Shown: positions 5,373 through 6,560 of the stretch, one piece after another
Layout of the letters: the number at the start of each line of letters is the position of its first letter
How positions within the stretch are numbered: position 1 is the stretch's first letter
Origin: Clostridiales bacterium
Lineage (GTDB): Bacteria > Bacillota_A > Clostridia > Saccharofermentanales > Saccharofermentanaceae
Assembly (NCBI GenBank): GCA_017649745.1
Contig: JAGCGE010000042.1
Span: 1-6,560, forward strand
Direction: 5' to 3'
Length of the DNA stretch: 6,560 nucleotides
Made by a program: the position numbers and the translations under genes
The notes under the pieces: generated by a model
The model's database searches: none
Seen by the model: the letters and a program-made list of their open reading frames with translations, nothing else
Told to the model about the DNA's origin: nothing

Positions 5373-5654
5373 TTACTTAGTTTTCTTCGCCTCCTTTTCA
5401 TCAATAAGATATTCTTCTTCGAAATATTCTTCCGGCCTCAAAATTATCAGCTGTCCACGGTCGTTCTGATAACATACAGGCTTTCTGTATCCGATTTTCG
5501 GTATGTAGTACCCATATCTGAATGTGTTGTCCTGATTGTTTGTGCACCAGATAGACAATTCAATCATTGTTCTAGGTACCCCATAGAAATGGGATATTAT
5601 TGTCTTTATGTCTTTGTCAGTGTACGCGTTTGCTGCGTTGATTATTTTTGCCAT
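5373..5654 (-). CDS. Small protein of unknown function, 93 aa
   Basis: I do not recognise this protein. The N-terminal 30 residues look helical (NAANAYTDKDIKTIISHFYG), the middle is rich in aromatic residues and may be a beta sheet (FRYGYYIPKIGYRKPVCYQN, then GQLIIL), and the tail is highly charged (PEEYFEEEYLIDEKEAKKTK). The two Cys are far apart and form no obvious metal site. It has no signal peptide and no membrane helix. AGGAGG lies 9 nt before ATG 5654, a strong and unambiguous start. It is a unit of its own: box copy 4 lies 57 nt upstream, and a terminator follows about 10 nt after the TAA stop. Confidence 0.87.
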   Translation of the reverse strand: MAKIINAANAYTDKDIKTIISHFYGVPRTMIELSIWCTNNQDNTFRYGYYIPKIGYRKPVCYQNDRGQLIILRPEEYFEEEYLIDEKEAKKTK

Positions 5655-5710
5655 AAAAAAATTCCTCCTAAAATAAATTATTTAATTTTCGGATTAGAAA
5701 CAAACTGTTT

Positions 5711-5736
5711 CCATATAAGCATGTGTAATTTTTGCG
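5711..5736 (-). promoter_or_regulatory. Conserved 26-nt upstream box, copy 4
   Basis: On the minus strand it reads CGCAAAAATTACACA, then TGC, then TTATATGG, 57 nt before the ATG of the 93-aa gene. The TG before TTATAT could be an extended -10, but no -35 hexamer appears at 16-18 nt. It overlaps the best palindrome of the set (5731-5745). Confidence 0.55.
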
Positions 5737-5745
5737 TAACGCAAA
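5731..5745. repeat. Palindrome TTTGCGT-A-ACGCAAA
   Basis: This perfect inverted repeat has 7-bp arms around a single base (or 6 bp with a TAA loop) and overlaps box copy 4. It is an operator-like site or a small 3-nt-loop hairpin. Its GCGTAACGC core returns at 4590-4606. Confidence 0.6.
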
Positions 5746-5800
5746 CACCACATAAATTTGCATCAAAATATCAACAACCAAAAAATTAAAATAATATGTG

Positions 5801-5832
5801 AAAAGGAAAAGAGGCTGTGTTTCAAGCCTCTT
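5801..5832 (-). terminator. Intrinsic terminator of the rightmost 61-aa gene
   Basis: The minus-strand RNA forms AAGAGGCU / AGCCUCUU, 8 bp without mismatch, with the loop UGAAACAC, followed by UUCCUUUU. The loop is almost the same as that of the two other small-gene terminators (UGAAAUAC), although the stem differs. Confidence 0.85.
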
Positions 5833-5841
5833 CGCCTTTGG

Positions 5842-6027
5842 TTAGATCTTCCTAGTCCTAACTGTCTTCACTTCTGTCAGATTAACAATACCAATGATGG
5901 TTTTGTCATCGTCATTGAGTCTTGTGATCATTGCTGTTCCGCCGTACTCTACTGTTTCCTTATCAGTATCTACAACGAACTCTGTGCCCTTGTCATTTTT
6001 CCAAGTGATTTCATAACGTACCTTCAT
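5842..6027 (-). CDS. Small protein of unknown function, 61 aa
   Basis: I do not recognise this protein. It is short and probably all beta: KVRYEITWKNDKGTEFVVDT, then VEYGGTAMITRLNDDDKTII and IVNLTEVKTVRTRKI, an alternating pattern that fits four or five strands of a small barrel or sheet. It has no Cys, no membrane segment and no signal peptide. AAGGAGG lies 8 nt before ATG 6027. The gene stands alone between box copy 5 (52 nt upstream) and a perfect terminator 10 nt after its TAA stop. It is the first gene of the leftward series after the repeat region. The general build (short, strand-rich, GTE near residue 15) is like the 67-aa gene at 4738, but identity is too low to call them paralogues. 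Confidence 0.87.
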   Translation of the reverse strand: MKVRYEITWKNDKGTEFVVDTDKETVEYGGTAMITRLNDDDKTIIGIVNLTEVKTVRTRKI

Positions 6028-6078
6028 GTGTTTGTCCTCCTTAAGATTATAAAGTTAGTTGTTATTTGGAATGTTCTT

Positions 6079-6104
6079 CCATATAAGCATATGTAATTTT
6101 TGCG
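6079..6104 (-). promoter_or_regulatory. Conserved 26-nt upstream box, copy 5
   Basis: On the minus strand it reads CGCAAAAATTACATA, then TGC, then TTATATGG, which is the consensus sequence itself, 52 nt before the ATG of the 61-aa gene. The adjoining TTCGCGATCCGCAA (6100-6113) is an imperfect form of the GCG palindrome. Confidence 0.55.
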
Positions 6105-6215
6105 GATCGCGAATATTTCGCAATATTTCACAACGGTTCGCAACGATTTACAATGTCGCATGAGCAATATATAATTATGAACAAATTATGAACGAGTTTC
6201 AAGGCGTTTTGTACT

Positions 6216-6491
6216 AATCGTCCAGTTTTCCACTTTTTTTCGTTTAATTTATATATAATAGTGTTTTTTTCTATGAATGAATTAAAAAAAGTAAAAAAAA
6301 CTGGAAAACTGACATAAAATACAAAATATTTTGTACTCCGAAAAACACCCAAAATGCCCACAAACCGCATCCCTACGTCGTTTGCGGGTTTTTAGCCGAC
6401 TTCAAAAAAGTACAAAATTTTCCGAAAAATCGTCCACTTTTTGTTTTAAAAACTGACATAAAAGTGGTTTTTGCCAAAAAACTGGACGATT
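6216..6491. repeat. 14-bp inverted repeat AATCGTCCAGTTTT with internal copies
   Basis: AATCGTCCAGTTTT (6216-6229) has its exact reverse complement at 6478-6491, and a shortened direct copy AATCGTCCA lies at 6428-6436. Between them, AAAACTGACATAAAA is repeated exactly at 6305-6319 and 6449-6463. The arms enclose about 250 bp that include the palindrome at 6320. Confidence 0.6.
6320..6335. repeat. 16-bp perfect palindrome TACAAAATATTTTGTA
   Basis: Two ATTTTGTA half-sites meet head to head without a spacer. It is a probable binding site for a symmetric dimer; the single half-sites elsewhere in the array would then be weaker or cooperative sites. Confidence 0.6.
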
Positions 6492-6560
6492 TTGCCAAAT
6501 ATTTTGTACTTTTTGGCCATTTTTTTGTACTTTTTCCAACCATTTTGTACTTTTTTGTAC

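Larger units (their letters stand above)
6105..6560. other. Repeat-rich non-coding region, possible origin or control region
   Basis: I see no convincing gene in these 456 bases. An open minus-strand frame of 56 codons (6373-6543) and one of 80 codons (6128-6370) lack ribosome binding sites and are Lys/Phe-rich products of the repeats. The region holds a tandem 10-mer (AATTATGAAC at 6173 and 6184, 11 nt apart), a set of ATTTTGTACT half-sites, several long direct and inverted repeats, and an AT-rich stretch at 6241-6300 that includes TATATAATAG. A GC-richer island at 6344-6400 includes a weak plus-strand hairpin followed by T5 (CCGCA / TGCGG, about 6365-6392). Repeats of this kind next to an AT-rich segment suit a replication origin, a partition or repressor region, or an element end. 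This is inference. Confidence 0.45.
6206..6560. repeat. ATTTTGTACT half-site array
   Basis: GTAC occurs seven times, at 6211, 6333, 6410 (reverse orientation, AGTACAAAAT), 6506, 6527, 6547 and 6557, nearly always preceded by T4 or more and followed by T. The last four are 21, 20 and 10 bp apart, close to whole helical turns, so they face the same side of the DNA. A 14-mer, AAATATTTTGTACT, is exact at 6324-6337 and 6497-6510. The array reaches the window edge and probably continues. Confidence 0.65.

Noticed and set aside
4631..6104. CRISPR-like array from the regularly repeated boxes
   Set aside because: The repeats are separated by genes at variable distance and lie at promoter positions; there are no spacers of uniform length and no cas genes.
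6128..6370. Minus-strand ORF of 80 codons in the repeat region
   Set aside because: No ribosome binding site, Phe/Lys-rich composition typical of translated AT repeats, and it covers the palindrome and direct repeats.
6373..6543. Minus-strand ORF of 56 codons (KSTK-like peptide repeats)
   Set aside because: Its peptide periodicity follows from the GTAC DNA repeats; no ribosome binding site precedes it and a second frame is equally open.

Overview
The window looks like part of the genome of a tailed phage, or a prophage or phage-like element, of a low-GC Gram-positive (Firmicutes/Clostridia-type) host. The evidence is AT-rich DNA, strong AGGAGG-type ribosome binding sites before almost every gene, tight overlapping genes, all convincing genes on the minus strand, and protein types (RecB-like and VRR-NUC nucleases, a single-chain RNA-polymerase-like protein) typical of phage replication and transcription modules. 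No terminase, capsid or integrase gene lies inside the window, so the phage assignment is an inference.

Reading leftward along transcription: 6560-6105 is a gene-poor, repeat-rich region with repeated ATTTTGTACT half-sites, a 16-bp perfect palindrome and other direct and inverted repeats. From 6104 to 4690 come four short monocistronic units. Each has a shared 26-nt upstream box, a strong ribosome binding site, one small ORF of 61-93 aa and an intrinsic terminator. A fifth copy of the box (4631-4656) stands before a ~310-nt leader, which precedes a four-gene operon.

That operon (4321 to 254) encodes a 99-aa VRR-NUC-type nuclease, a 218-aa RecB/Cas4-like PD-(D/E)XK nuclease that overlaps it, a 955-aa multidomain protein, and an 84-aa small protein whose ribosome binding site overlaps the stop of the large gene. 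The 955-aa protein carries the DxDGD signature (ADFDGD) of the catalytic double-psi beta-barrel RNA polymerases. It also has flanking motifs that resemble single-chain RdRP/QDE-1/YonO-type enzymes, helix-turn-helix modules at both ends, and an N-terminal HYG...RHSGRYPWGSG tag. It is the most remarkable item here.

Working model (inference): a phage-encoded single-polypeptide RNA polymerase is co-expressed with two nucleases and a small coupled partner. The repeated 26-nt boxes, often preceded by TTTGCG-n3-CGCAAA palindromes, are the upstream control elements of this phage region. Whether the host polymerase or the phage polymerase reads them cannot be decided from sequence alone. At the left end (1-253) I see no convincing gene.
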